64,000 nt of DNA from Sandaracinaceae bacterium (GCA_020633055.1 JACKEJ010000010.1:186001-250000); one strand, 5' to 3'. Positions 49,300 through 58,056 are shown, counted from the stretch's first letter. Notes: generated by a model from the letters alone, not told the origin. Program-made: numbers and translations.

Positions 49300-50532
49300 T
49301 CAGCCCGGGGCCGCAGCCACGATGGCCAGGTTCCGCGGGCTGGTACGCGCGGAGAACAAGGGCACCACTTCGGTGCGCCAGCCGCTCTCGTCGAGCAGCC
49401 GCGCCCGGTCCAGCACGATCGCCAGCTCGAGGACGCGCGCCAGCGCGTGACGGGGCAGCGCCATGCGCGCGTCCACCGCGTGGGCTCGCGCGGCCCGCGT
49501 GGACGCCGCGGCGACCTCCGCGGCGGTCGCGGGCGGGAGACCTCGCGCGGCGAGCGACAAGGCGACCACCACTTCGAGCCCCTGCCGGAGTCGATCCTTC
49601 GGGACCCCCTGCGCCTCGGCGCCGGGTTCGACGTAGAGACCTCGGGCTTCCAGCAACAGTCGCAGGGCCAGCCGTGACTCGCGCCACGCCCGCTTGTCCG
49701 CGAGGCTCCCGCTGCCCTCGAACGACACGGGCGCGAGGTTCGCGAGCCCGAGCGCGCGCTTGGGCACAGTGAAGCCCGCTGTCTTGCCCTCGGCAGAGAG
49801 CGCTCCGCGCGCGGCGGCGGCCGTCTCCTGGAAGCAGCAGCTCACGGCCAGCACGTGCGCACGCGCGTCTCTCGCGCGGCTCACCAGCGCGTCCCCGAGG
49901 TCGCCGCAGGGATGCAGCCCCACGACCAGGTCATGCGGCCGCAGCGTGAGTCCGTCTCCGTCCGAGCCGTCGGCGTGCACGAAGCGTGGCCCCTCCACAC
50001 CGGCGAGGTCAATCGCGCGCGCGACACGAGCCTGGTTCCAGTCCACGCCGAGCGTCTCTTCGGGCCGCAGCGCACGGGCGAGCGCGCGGGTGAGGTGACC
50101 GTGCCCTGCGCCCAGGTCCACGACCCGCGTCACCCCCGCGAACTGGCGCTGCGCCACCCCGGCGAACGCGTCGAGCTGCACCTGCTTCCTGCGCTTGACG
50201 TGGCGTTCGAGCGTTCGAGCGCTCGGGTCGCGTCCCTCACCCCAAGGCGCAGAGACGTCCGCCGCCCCCGCGGCCAGCGCACGCAGCGAAGCAGGCGCGC
50301 ATCGCTGCCCCGCGAGCCAGCCCGCCGGGTCGTGCTCGGCCTCGTGCACCTGCTCGTCCGAGAGCGACAGGAGCCAGTCCGCCCAGCCACGTCGTTGGGC
50401 CCACGCAGGATGAGACCCCCCGGCGGGGCGCTCGACCACGACGTCCTCGGTCTCCCGAAGGAGGCCGAGGACCCGTGGAAACACCGCAGCGATGTCCGGC
50501 CTGACCGACACGTGCCCTGCATGACACGGCAC
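49300..50532 (-). CDS. SAM-dependent methyltransferase, METTL25/TRMT13-like
   Basis: This 410-residue protein has a Rossmann methyltransferase domain. The SAM motif is VVDLGAGHGHLTRAL near 136-150, the acidic strand follows at LGVDWNQ, and HPCGDLGDALV and VSCCF come further on. Those last two occur in the METTL25 or TRMT13-type group (Methyltransf_32), which includes RNA and protein methyltransferases. The N-terminal 120 residues are a helical addition. The GTG at 50532 is the longest start; a GTG seven codons later is also possible. It is followed on the opposite side by a 63-base gap and the TetR promoter. Confidence 0.85.
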   Translation of the reverse strand: MPCHAGHVSVRPDIAAVFPRVLGLLRETEDVVVERPAGGSHPAWAQRRGWADWLLSLSDEQVHEAEHDPAGWLAGQRCAPASLRALAAGAADVSAPWGEGRDPSARTLERHVKRRKQVQLDAFAGVAQRQFAGVTRVVDLGAGHGHLTRALARALRPEETLGVDWNQARVARAIDLAGVEGPRFVHADGSDGDGLTLRPHDLVVGLHPCGDLGDALVSRARDARAHVLAVSCCFQETAAAARGALSAEGKTAGFTVPKRALGLANLAPVSFEGSGSLADKRAWRESRLALRLLLEARGLYVEPGAEAQGVPKDRLRQGLEVVVALSLAARGLPPATAAEVAAASTRAARAHAVDARMALPRHALARVLELAIVLDRARLLDESGWRTEVVPLFSARTSPRNLAIVAAAPG

Positions 50533-50564
50533 CTGCCGAAGAGCAGCCAGGACGCTCCGCTACA

Positions 50565-51704
50565 TCAACTCGCGGCCCGCGCAGGCGCTTCTGCCGCGCG
50601 CCACCGCCGGAACCACGCGTCACCCGAGTCGAAGCCCGCGCGCAGGATGTGCTGGATGCGCTCCTGCGACATGTGGAACTCGGTCGTCCCGTAGCCCTTC
50701 ACGGGCAAGCGGCACACCAGCGCTTCGTGCAGACGCGCCTCGTCGAGGTCGCCCGCCGACATCATCGCGTTCACGACGCGCTCGAGCCGCCCGACGACCT
50801 TCCCGTGGGTGTCCTCGACCCCGAGGTGATCCGCGAGCGAGATGCCCTCCGGGGCGCCGCCGGGCGTGAGGGTGTCGTCCAGGTAGAGCCCCACCACGTC
50901 GTCCTCGGGCGTGGGGGGATCCCCCATGACCTCCTGCACCCAGTCGTCGTCCGAGATGAGCAGGCGCAGCGCGAAGTTGGAGACCACGCCGCCGTCCACG
51001 AACGTGTGACCGCTCAGGTCCTCGCCGAGGTAGCGCCCCCACGCGGGGAGCCAGACCACCTCGGGCCAGAAGAACGGGATGCTCATCGACATCCGCACGC
51101 CCCACAGCACCGGGCAGTCCGGCGTCGTGTGGTGGTTGAGGACGCGCATGGCGGTCGCCGCGGTGTCGGTGACCACCAGCGACAGCGACCGCCCCGTCCG
51201 CTCGTAGAGCTGTGCGAACGTGAGGGAGCTGGCGTTGCGTCCCCCCGCGTCCATCTGCTCCGCCATCCAGCGCACGAAGCCGCGGGCCGAGAAGAGCCCG
51301 CCGCGCTCGACCAGCGAGAACACGCTCGGAAAGAAGTGCAGCTTCAGGAGGCCCCGCATGACCGCGACGTCCACGCGGGACTCGATGGTCTCGGGGACGA
51401 GCGGCAGGTCCAACGCGTGCAGCGCTCCCCCCATGCTGCTGTGGAGCAGCTCCTCCCGGGAGAACGGGTCGGGCGTCGCGATGAACTCGGTCATGCGCGA
51501 CTGTCCTTGCGCGTTCTGCTCCAGGCTGAGCCGCATCAAGCTCGGGCCGTCGTAGCCGAGCGCCCCGAGCGTGGCCGTGATGGCCCCGGCCGAGGTCCCG
51601 ACGAGCCTCCCGAAGGTGCACCCCCGGGCCTCGAGCGCGGCGACCGCGCCGTTCAGCGCCAAGCCCTTGGCGCCGCCCCCTTCGAACACGATGTCGACGT
51701 TCAT
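50565..51704 (-). CDS. Patatin-like phospholipase
   Basis: This 379-residue lipid acyl hydrolase has the oxyanion glycine stretch GGGAKG at 9-14, the nucleophile Ser38 in GTSAG and the partner Asp237 in VDGG. It should release fatty acids from phospholipids. There is no signal peptide, so it is cytoplasmic or a secreted effector by a non-Sec path. It starts 22 bases after the stop of a lipoxygenase gene on the same strand, so it could supply that enzyme with free unsaturated fatty acids. A ribosome-like GAGACC occurs before the ATG; the start is well supported by the opening MNVDIVFEGGGAKG. Confidence 0.95.
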   Translation of the reverse strand: MNVDIVFEGGGAKGLALNGAVAALEARGCTFGRLVGTSAGAITATLGALGYDGPSLMRLSLEQNAQGQSRMTEFIATPDPFSREELLHSSMGGALHALDLPLVPETIESRVDVAVMRGLLKLHFFPSVFSLVERGGLFSARGFVRWMAEQMDAGGRNASSLTFAQLYERTGRSLSLVVTDTAATAMRVLNHHTTPDCPVLWGVRMSMSIPFFWPEVVWLPAWGRYLGEDLSGHTFVDGGVVSNFALRLLISDDDWVQEVMGDPPTPEDDVVGLYLDDTLTPGGAPEGISLADHLGVEDTHGKVVGRLERVVNAMMSAGDLDEARLHEALVCRLPVKGYGTTEFHMSQERIQHILRAGFDSGDAWFRRWRAAEAPARAAS

Positions 51705-51726
51705 GGTGGTGGTCTCCGTGCGAGGG

Positions 51727-54264
51727 TCAGATGTTGATGCTCGCGGCGATGTTGGCCGGGAGCAGGTACGTGTACTCCGGCAGCCCTCGGTCGCGGAGCT
51801 GCTGGTTGCGCTGCGCGATGATCTTGCCGATCTCGGCGAGCTCTGCCTGGAAGGCCTGGTGCACCTCGGGGTGCGCTGCCCCCACCGCGTCGAAGCCGAG
51901 CAGCGTGGCCTCGGACGGCGTGGACAGGAGCCACGAGAACATGCCCTGGAACAGCGCGACCTGGCTCGGGGGCATGGCCTCGAGCAGGAACGACGCGTCG
52001 ATGTCGTCCGTGCCTTCCGGCATGGGCTTGTACATGGACGCCGCGCGGTTCAGGGGCGTGGCCGTGTAGGGGTACTGGGGGTAGTTCAGCGTCGAGTGCA
52101 TCGCGCTGGCGGTCCACACGATCACGCGCAGGCAGTCGGCCAGCAGCTGCCGTGTGCCGATGGCGTGGGGGAAGCCCTTGATGTATGCGCCGTCGGGTCG
52201 TGAGCTCTCGGCGGCCCACGCCTGGATGGCCGGGTCGGCCGCGACGGCCGCGTCGTTCGCGTAGAGCGCCGATACCGTGCCCAGCGTGTAGCGCCCGAGC
52301 GCATCCCAGATACGGTAGCCGTCGTCGCGGAAGAGGTAGCCCGAGAGGCCGTCCGCCTCGCCCCGGTCGAAGCCTCGGGCGAGCAGCTGCTCCGGGAAGC
52401 TCATCCCGAAGAAGTCGTACTCCTTCCACGCGCGCGACACGATCTCGACGCCCTGCGCGGTGCCGAGCGCGAAGGTGTTGTCGGTGATGGCGTCGGTCTG
52501 GGCGACGAGCGTCTGGCGCGCGAGGAAGTTGATGCCCAGCGTGTCGACGAAGTGCGGGGCCAGGAACGCTCCGAGAGGGTGGCCCGGCTGGATGAGCTGG
52601 TTGTGCGCCGCCACCGCCATGGGCTCCACGCCCAGGTGCGCCAGCCCCAGGTGCCAGATGAACTGGTGCACCTGGTTGTCGGCGCAGGCGACGTGCATCT
52701 TGGCCAGCAGGTAGCGGTTGGGCGCCTTGGAACCGGGCGTGTAGACCGGCCCCCCCTCGCGATCGAGCTGGATGCCGAGGATGTTGAGCCGGCTCTCGCC
52801 CCCGTCGAGCAGCTCCTTGTAGACCAGCAGGATGGGCGCGTAGAAGAACATCGGCGCCTTCTGCTCGAGCCCCAGCAGGTCGCGGTAGTCCACCATGAAC
52901 AGGCGCTTGTCTGCGATGAGCTCCTCTACCCCCTTCCCTTGCGCGGCCAGCGACCGCAGCGCGTCGGGGACGGCGGCCTTGTCCTCGACGCGCGTGATGA
53001 GCATGGGGTTCAGGCCCTGCACCAGCTGACGGCAGAGCTCGGCGTCGTCCTGCCAGTGGGCGAGCGTGTACTCGGGCGGCTGGATGAAGTCACCGAAGAA
53101 GGCGTCGTACTTCGCGAGGGAGGCGGGGTCTGCGGCGGCGAGGCGCGCCGGTGTCCCAATCTGGGAGAACGCATACTCGAGCAGCCGCTCCACCATCGCG
53201 GCGGTCTTCTTGGGCGAGAGGGCCTGGCTGCGGGGCAAGCCCTTCACCATCCGCGGCATCGGGTCGATGGGGTAGGTGTCGTACTCCCAGCGCGCGGTCT
53301 CGGGCGTCAACATGTTGCCCACGATGGCCATCACCTTGGCCTTGGCCGCGTCGACGATGGACGCCATGTGCTCCAGCGCGTCCACGTGAGCCTGCGACGC
53401 GGTGGGCCCGAGCCGCGACTCCCCATCGCTCAGCTGCAGCGTGAGCTGCACGGCGAGCGTCGCGTTCGCGCTGCCCTCGACGGGTAGCGAGAGGGACTTC
53501 GGGACGCCGTCCTCGAGCGTGTGGAGGTCGACCGTGGCGTGCCCGACCAGCAGGTCGTGACCGAGCCTGCTCTCGAACACGCTGAACCCCAGGCTACCCT
53601 CCTTGTCGAGGACGTCCAGCGTCACCGTCTTGCCGAAGATTGGCGAATGACTGGCGTGCACGGGCGTCACGTTCTGGTGCTGCGCGCCGTTGAGCTCGAC
53701 CATGACGTACGGGCTCGGAGGAATGAACCTCTCGATGATTCCGTCACCCGATGAAGGCAGATTGGATGCCGCTTCGACCTTGACATGCACCTTCCCGAGA
53801 GATGGATTGAAGTAACGATCGAGTGCCTCGATTCCGCTCTGATAGCCGGGAGCCTGGACCTGCTTGATCATCCCGATCACCATGCGGCCGGCGTCCACCC
53901 AGGCGCGCCACGTCACCTCGGTGACCGCCTCGGACACGGCGCGCATGGAGACGATGGTCGCGATGCCGTTCAGCGTCGGGACCGAGGGCGCCACCATCAC
54001 CAAGTCGTAGCGCAGGCTGTGGTTCTCGTCGTCGCGCTCGACGAGTCGCTCTTGATAGACGTTCTTGTCGGGCAGCGTCTGGAAGTTCCGGATGGCGCCG
54101 ATCTCGTCCTTGCCCGGCGGTAGCAGCTTCATGAATCCGTAGATGTGCCACCATTTGTCCATCTCCCCAAACGGACGGTAGAGCTCCCATACCTTGTCAA
54201 TCGACGCGCTTACATTTCCAATAACCTGCACCGTAGGCGCGACGATCGTATCGATCGTTCCCAT
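51727..54264 (-). CDS. START-C2-lipoxygenase three-domain protein
   Basis: This 845-residue protein combines three modules. Residues about 8-150 are a START/SRPBCC lipid-binding fold (VIGNVSASIDKVWELYRPFG). Residues about 158-285 are a C2 domain (KVHVKVEAASNLP, HSPIFGKTVTLDV). Residues about 300-845 are a lipoxygenase. The iron ligands match soybean lipoxygenase in order and spacing: His533 and His538 in HQFIWHLGLAH, His723, Asn727 and the C-terminal Ile845. It adds oxygen to a polyunsaturated fatty acid. The lipid and membrane modules suggest a membrane-docked enzyme. A GGGGGAAGA ribosome site precedes the ATG. The phospholipase downstream fits an oxylipin pathway. Confidence 0.95.
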   Translation of the reverse strand: MGTIDTIVAPTVQVIGNVSASIDKVWELYRPFGEMDKWWHIYGFMKLLPPGKDEIGAIRNFQTLPDKNVYQERLVERDDENHSLRYDLVMVAPSVPTLNGIATIVSMRAVSEAVTEVTWRAWVDAGRMVIGMIKQVQAPGYQSGIEALDRYFNPSLGKVHVKVEAASNLPSSGDGIIERFIPPSPYVMVELNGAQHQNVTPVHASHSPIFGKTVTLDVLDKEGSLGFSVFESRLGHDLLVGHATVDLHTLEDGVPKSLSLPVEGSANATLAVQLTLQLSDGESRLGPTASQAHVDALEHMASIVDAAKAKVMAIVGNMLTPETARWEYDTYPIDPMPRMVKGLPRSQALSPKKTAAMVERLLEYAFSQIGTPARLAAADPASLAKYDAFFGDFIQPPEYTLAHWQDDAELCRQLVQGLNPMLITRVEDKAAVPDALRSLAAQGKGVEELIADKRLFMVDYRDLLGLEQKAPMFFYAPILLVYKELLDGGESRLNILGIQLDREGGPVYTPGSKAPNRYLLAKMHVACADNQVHQFIWHLGLAHLGVEPMAVAAHNQLIQPGHPLGAFLAPHFVDTLGINFLARQTLVAQTDAITDNTFALGTAQGVEIVSRAWKEYDFFGMSFPEQLLARGFDRGEADGLSGYLFRDDGYRIWDALGRYTLGTVSALYANDAAVAADPAIQAWAAESSRPDGAYIKGFPHAIGTRQLLADCLRVIVWTASAMHSTLNYPQYPYTATPLNRAASMYKPMPEGTDDIDASFLLEAMPPSQVALFQGMFSWLLSTPSEATLLGFDAVGAAHPEVHQAFQAELAEIGKIIAQRNQQLRDRGLPEYTYLLPANIAASINI

Positions 54265-54307
54265 GTTCTTCCCCCATTGTTCTTCGCTCCTATGAGCGAT
54301 GTAAGAA

Positions 54308-54322
54308 CGTGTTTAGAACACG
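54308..54322. promoter_or_regulatory. Inverted repeat upstream of the lipoxygenase gene
   Basis: CGTGTT and AACACG are a perfect 6-bp inverted repeat with a 3-base centre, about 44 bases upstream of the lipoxygenase start. It lies in the 283-base divergent region before the tail-anchored protein gene. It may be a regulator-binding site. The rest of that region shows nothing I can name. Confidence 0.35.
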
Positions 54323-54547
54323 AATCCACCTGACGGCAATAGGCAAACCCGCCCACTCGATTTGAGGATGTCACCCGCATCGGACGCGCCCGTGGCCTGA
54401 ACACGGATAGAGAAATCCCCGACGGGAGCTCGCGCCGGCGGGCCGCCGAGCGCGGTCCGTCTGCCCCGGGAAGAGGCACGACGTGCCACGTCGGCCGCGA
54501 CAAGAGATCGGGTAGGACCGTCGCTCTCGAGCGTATACTGGGGGGCC

Positions 54548-55144
54548 ATGGACACCCCCGACCTGGAGAGCATCTTGGCGCGCCGCGACCTGGCGGGCGC
54601 CGAGGCGGCGCGCGCGCACGTCGGCCCCCACTCTGTGTTCCTCTCGAACCACTACTGGCGTACCCAGGACTGGGTGGAGCGCTCCCTGGTCGTCCACATG
54701 GTGCAGGACCAGCGCGGTCCGCACCTGCGCAGCCTGTTCAACGACTTCCTGTGCGCCCCCGAGCCCGCGTCCGAGTACAGCGAGCACGTCGCGCTGGCCA
54801 AGGCCGTGTGCCTCGCCCAGCTGCGCGGCGATCCCTCCCTCGTGGCTCACTACCAGGATGACCGGGAGGCGCTCCGCCGAGATGTCGAAGCGGAGGTCGG
54901 CGGCACCCCCGCGCCCACCCCTGTCCCCGAGCTGCTGGGCGCTCCAACGCCAGTGGCCCCGCCCGCCCCCGCCGCGCTCGCCGCGCTCGACAGCCCGCGC
55001 AGGAGCAGCTCCGGACCTGCGCAGCCACCTGACCCGAGCACGCAGCGCCTGCCCGTCGTGCTGGGTGCGCTGGTGCTGCTGATGATCATCGTGGCGCTGG
55101 TCGTCGCGCTGCAGCCGGGTTGGGCCAGCACGCAGGGGCCATGA
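54548..55144 (+). CDS. Tail-anchored membrane protein, hypothetical
   Basis: This 198-residue protein has a soluble N-terminal domain of about 115 residues. A Pro/Ala/Ser-rich linker (about 118-165) and one C-terminal hydrophobic helix (VLGALVLLMIIVALVVAL) with a short tail follow. It is likely anchored in the inner membrane by its C-terminus with the N-domain in the cytoplasm. The N-domain (HYWRTQDWVERSLVVHMVQ) is helical and not recognised. It is divergent from the lipoxygenase gene and lies 40 bases upstream of serine acetyltransferase. A GGGGG stretch just before the ATG can act as ribosome site. Confidence 0.8.
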   Translation: MDTPDLESILARRDLAGAEAARAHVGPHSVFLSNHYWRTQDWVERSLVVHMVQDQRGPHLRSLFNDFLCAPEPASEYSEHVALAKAVCLAQLRGDPSLVAHYQDDREALRRDVEAEVGGTPAPTPVPELLGAPTPVAPPAPAALAALDSPRRSSSGPAQPPDPSTQRLPVVLGALVLLMIIVALVVALQPGWASTQGP

Positions 55145-55184
55145 CACGTGGCAAACCTCTCGCGTGCGTGCGATCGTCCAGGGG

Positions 55185-56075
55185 ATGACCACCGACATCA
55201 AGCGGCACGAGGAGCTGGCCCAGCTGCTGGACGCCATCGTCCAGAGCTATGACGGCCCCGAGGAGATCAACAACCTCGACAGCGCTGCGCTCCCCAACGA
55301 ACGCAAGGTGATCGAGGCCTACGAGCACCTGAAACCCATCATCTACATGGGCTTCTACTCCAAGCGCTCGCTCAACCGGGGCAACCTGCGCTACGCGGTC
55401 AGCGAGCACCTCTACCCAGCGTGCGAGATCCTCGTCGAGCAGATCGGCCGGGCCTGCACCTACGAGCATCGCGTGGGCCGTTGCCCGGGCAAGCCACCCA
55501 GCTGGGGCGAGGAGGCAACGCTGCGGCTGGTCCAGCGCATCCCCATGCTCCGCGCGCGCCTCAACGGCGACGTGCTGGCGGCCTATCAGGGAGATCCGGC
55601 CGCACCCAGCGTGGAGGAGGTGGTCTTCAGCTACCCCAGCATCGAGGCCATCACCGCCTATCGCATCGCGCACGAGCTACACATCGCGGGGGTGCCGCTC
55701 TTGCCGCGCATCATCACGGAGTACGCGCACTCGCTGACCGGCATGGACATCCACCCGGGTGCAGTGGTCGGCGAGCGCTTCTTCGTGGACCACGGCACGG
55801 GTGTCGTCATCGGCGCGACGTGCGTCATCGGCGACGACGTGAAGCTCTACCAAGGCGTCACGCTGGGCGCTCTGAGCCTCCCGCGCGGAGGCGCCACCGA
55901 CACGGGCGGGCAACGGCACCCCACCCTGGAGGACGGGGTCACGGTGTACGCGGGGGCGAGCATCCTGGGCGGCGACACGGTCATCGGGAAGGGCTCGGTC
56001 ATCGGCGGGAACGTGTGGCTCACCCGCTCCGTCCCGCCCGGCTCCAAGATCTTCGGGAGGGCACGCGATGAGTGA
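55185..56075 (+). CDS. cysE: Serine O-acetyltransferase
   Basis: This 296-residue enzyme makes O-acetylserine from serine and acetyl-CoA, the first step of cysteine synthesis. The N-terminal helical part (about 1-150) is of the longer EpsC/SAT type. The C-terminal part is a left-handed beta-helix of hexapeptide repeats (GMDIHPGAVVGERFFVDHGTG...GDTVIGKGSVIGGN), including the His in VDHGTG that acts as base. Length exceeds E. coli CysE by about 20 residues, as in other SAT with an N-terminal extension. The ATG at 55185 is chosen; an in-frame GTG at 55164 is possible. The next gene overlaps its end by eight bases. Confidence 0.93.
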   Translation: MTTDIKRHEELAQLLDAIVQSYDGPEEINNLDSAALPNERKVIEAYEHLKPIIYMGFYSKRSLNRGNLRYAVSEHLYPACEILVEQIGRACTYEHRVGRCPGKPPSWGEEATLRLVQRIPMLRARLNGDVLAAYQGDPAAPSVEEVVFSYPSIEAITAYRIAHELHIAGVPLLPRIITEYAHSLTGMDIHPGAVVGERFFVDHGTGVVIGATCVIGDDVKLYQGVTLGALSLPRGGATDTGGQRHPTLEDGVTVYAGASILGGDTVIGKGSVIGGNVWLTRSVPPGSKIFGRARDE

Positions 56076-56448
56076 GACCCACTCCGACGTGGCGCGGGCG
56101 CTGTTCGCAGCCATCGCGGCAGGGGACGTCGCCGCGGTGGACGCCCTCTATCACGACGACGCGGTGGTCTTCATGAACACCACCGGCGCCACGCTCGAGA
56201 AGCGCAAGATGCTGGGCGTCATCCGCTTCCTCAGCACGCAGGTGAGCCAGCTGCGCTACGAGGACGTGCGCCTGCAGCCCACACCGACCGGCTTCGTGCA
56301 GCAGCACGTGCTGGCGTGTCGCGCTCCAGGGGGCGAGGAAGTGCGCGCGCACGCCTGCCTGGTGGCCGTCGTGGAGGACGGGCGCATCCGACGCCTGGAC
56401 GAGTACCTGGACGCCGCCGCCATCGCCCCGCTGACCACCCCGCGCTGA
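56068..56448 (+). CDS. SnoaL/NTF2-like protein
   Basis: This 126-residue protein has the cone-shaped NTF2/SnoaL pattern: an N-terminal helix (VARALFAAIAAGDVAAVDALYHDDAVVF) followed by beta strands that end in GRIRRLDEYLDAA. Members are small-molecule isomerases, cyclases or plain binding proteins. Its function here is unknown. It overlaps the end of serine acetyltransferase by eight bases and is probably co-expressed. No catalytic His-Asp pair could be assigned with confidence. Confidence 0.85.
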   Translation: MSETHSDVARALFAAIAAGDVAAVDALYHDDAVVFMNTTGATLEKRKMLGVIRFLSTQVSQLRYEDVRLQPTPTGFVQQHVLACRAPGGEEVRAHACLVAVVEDGRIRRLDEYLDAAAIAPLTTPR

Positions 56449-56573
56449 CCTCGCGCGAAACGGCGCTGAACGGCACTGACCCCCGGGGAGGAGCCTGAAC
56501 CGCTCGCGCACGCCCCCCGTCACGGGCGTGGTGTGGGAGGTGCGCATCGGCGGGTGACCGGCCGACGGTCTCA

Positions 56574-56590
56574 TGTATACTCCGTACACA
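56574..56590. promoter_or_regulatory. Inverted repeat abutting TetR start, likely operator
   Basis: TGTATAC and GTACACA form an imperfect inverted repeat (TGTRTAC-n3-GTAYACA) that ends one base before the ATG of the TetR gene. Placement suggests auto-repression. It leaves no room for a ribosome site, so the transcript may be leaderless. Confidence 0.5.
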
Positions 56591-57241
56591 ATGACGACCC
56601 GCGGCAGACTCTCACGGGAGCGCATCTTGGAGGATGCGCTCCGCATCGTGGACACCGAAGGCCTGCAAGGGCTGACGATTCGGCGTCTGGCGCAGGAGCT
56701 CGACGTCACGCCCATGGCCGTGTACCGGCACTTCAAGAACAAGAGCGACATCCTGGACGGCTTGATCGAGCTCGTCATCGCGGAGGGCGGCGCCACCGAG
56801 CACGACACGGAGGGCTGGCAGGCCTGGATCGAGGTCACGTTCATGCGCATGCGCGCGTCCCTGCTGCAGCACCCGGGTGTGCTGCCGCTGATGGGCAGCA
56901 GCGCGAGCTACGGGCTGCAGTCGCTGCGCATCATCGAGAAGCTGCTGGGCGCCCTGCGCGGCGCGGGCCTCGACGGTGACGCCGTCGCCCGCATGCTGCA
57001 CGTGCTGGTGAGCTACACGCTCGGCGCGGTGGCCATCGAGATCGCGGCGCGCGAGCAGCAGCAGAGCCTCGAGGGCGGCACCCAGCTGGAGTCGCAGCGC
57101 AAGCTGCGGGAGCGCTTCGAGGGCGCGGACATCACCGAGTTCCCCAACCTGGTGGCGCTGGCCCCCAAGCTGTCGCGCTTCGTCGAAGAGGCCGAGTTCG
57201 AGCTGGGGCTGCGCCAGATCATCCACTCGTTCACGCCCTGA
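56591..57241 (+). CDS. TetR-family transcriptional regulator (TetR_C type)
   Basis: This 216-residue regulator has the helix-turn-helix ILEDALRIVDTEGLQGLTIRRLAQELDVTPMAVYRHFKNKSDIL. The MAVYRHFKNK motif is that of the TetR/AcrR branch with a TetR_C-like ligand domain. It precedes an enoyl-CoA hydratase gene with a 1-bp start/stop overlap (TGATG), so it likely controls that gene. The ATG at 56591 directly follows an inverted repeat. An ATG six codons upstream inside that repeat is in frame but less likely. Confidence 0.92.
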   Translation: MTTRGRLSRERILEDALRIVDTEGLQGLTIRRLAQELDVTPMAVYRHFKNKSDILDGLIELVIAEGGATEHDTEGWQAWIEVTFMRMRASLLQHPGVLPLMGSSASYGLQSLRIIEKLLGALRGAGLDGDAVARMLHVLVSYTLGAVAIEIAAREQQQSLEGGTQLESQRKLRERFEGADITEFPNLVALAPKLSRFVEEAEFELGLRQIIHSFTP

Positions 57242-58056
57242 TGCGGGCGCCCCGAGAGCACGCCATGACCGACGACAACACCCCCGAGAGCGCGGCCGAG
57301 CCCTGCCTGCTGACCCACGACGAAGGGCGCGTGCGCGTCCTCACCCTGAACCGCCCCCGCGCCCTCAACGCCTTCAACCAGGAGCTTTACCTGGCCCTGG
57401 CGGAGGCCCTGCGCGCCACCGACGCGGACCCGCAGGTGCGCGTGGCCGTGCTGACCGGAGCGGGCGACGCGTTCACCGCGGGACAGGACCTGAGCGAGAT
57501 GGCGAGCATGGCCAACGCCAAGGGCGTCATCGGCTTCGAGGTGCTGCTGGACACGCTCGCCGAGTTCGGCAAGCCCCTCTTGGCGGCGGTCAACGGCGTA
57601 GGGCTGGGACTGGGCCTGACCATCCTGCTTCACACGGACATCAACTTCATGGCGGACGAGGCCAAGCTGAAGTGCCCGTTCGTGACCCTGGGCGTCGTCC
57701 CGGAGGCCGGCAGCAGCTTCCTCCTGCCGCACGTCATGGGCTATCAGCGCACGGCCGAGTACCTCTTCAGCGCGCGCTACATGAGCGCCGAAGAGGCCCG
57801 CGAGGCAGGGCTCGTGCTGGAGACGCTGCCGCGCGCGCAGCTGATGCCCCGCGTGCTGGAGGTGGCCGAGACGATCGCCAAGCAGCCGCCCGCAGCCGTG
57901 CGCGAGACCAAGCGCCTGATGCGGCACGCCACGCGCGACGAAGCCCGGGCGGCGCGTGCGCGTGAGGCGGAGGAGTTCAAGGCGCGCATGGTGTCGCCGG
58001 AGTTCCGAGAGGCCATGCTGGCGTTCAAGGAGAAGCGCGCGCCGAACTTCGACTGA
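57241..58056 (+). CDS. Enoyl-CoA hydratase/isomerase family protein
   Basis: This 271-residue crotonase-fold enzyme acts on acyl-CoA. The oxyanion hole residues are in AGQDL (80-84) and GLGLG (121-125). The second catalytic Glu is Glu155 in PEAGSS, while the first Glu of the true hydratase (usually in the preceding helix) is less clear, so isomerase activity is possible. An ATG at 57265 is an alternative start. It follows a TetR gene by a 1-bp overlap and ends before a GC-rich hairpin. A role in fatty-acid breakdown is likely. Confidence 0.93.
   Translation: MRAPREHAMTDDNTPESAAEPCLLTHDEGRVRVLTLNRPRALNAFNQELYLALAEALRATDADPQVRVAVLTGAGDAFTAGQDLSEMASMANAKGVIGFEVLLDTLAEFGKPLLAAVNGVGLGLGLTILLHTDINFMADEAKLKCPFVTLGVVPEAGSSFLLPHVMGYQRTAEYLFSARYMSAEEAREAGLVLETLPRAQLMPRVLEVAETIAKQPPAAVRETKRLMRHATRDEARAARAREAEEFKARMVSPEFREAMLAFKEKRAPNFD

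Noticed and set aside
54265..54547. Possible small gene in the 283-base gap between the lipoxygenase and tail-anchored protein genes
   Set aside because: The only open frames are Arg-rich with no ribosome site; the region is better read as a divergent promoter.
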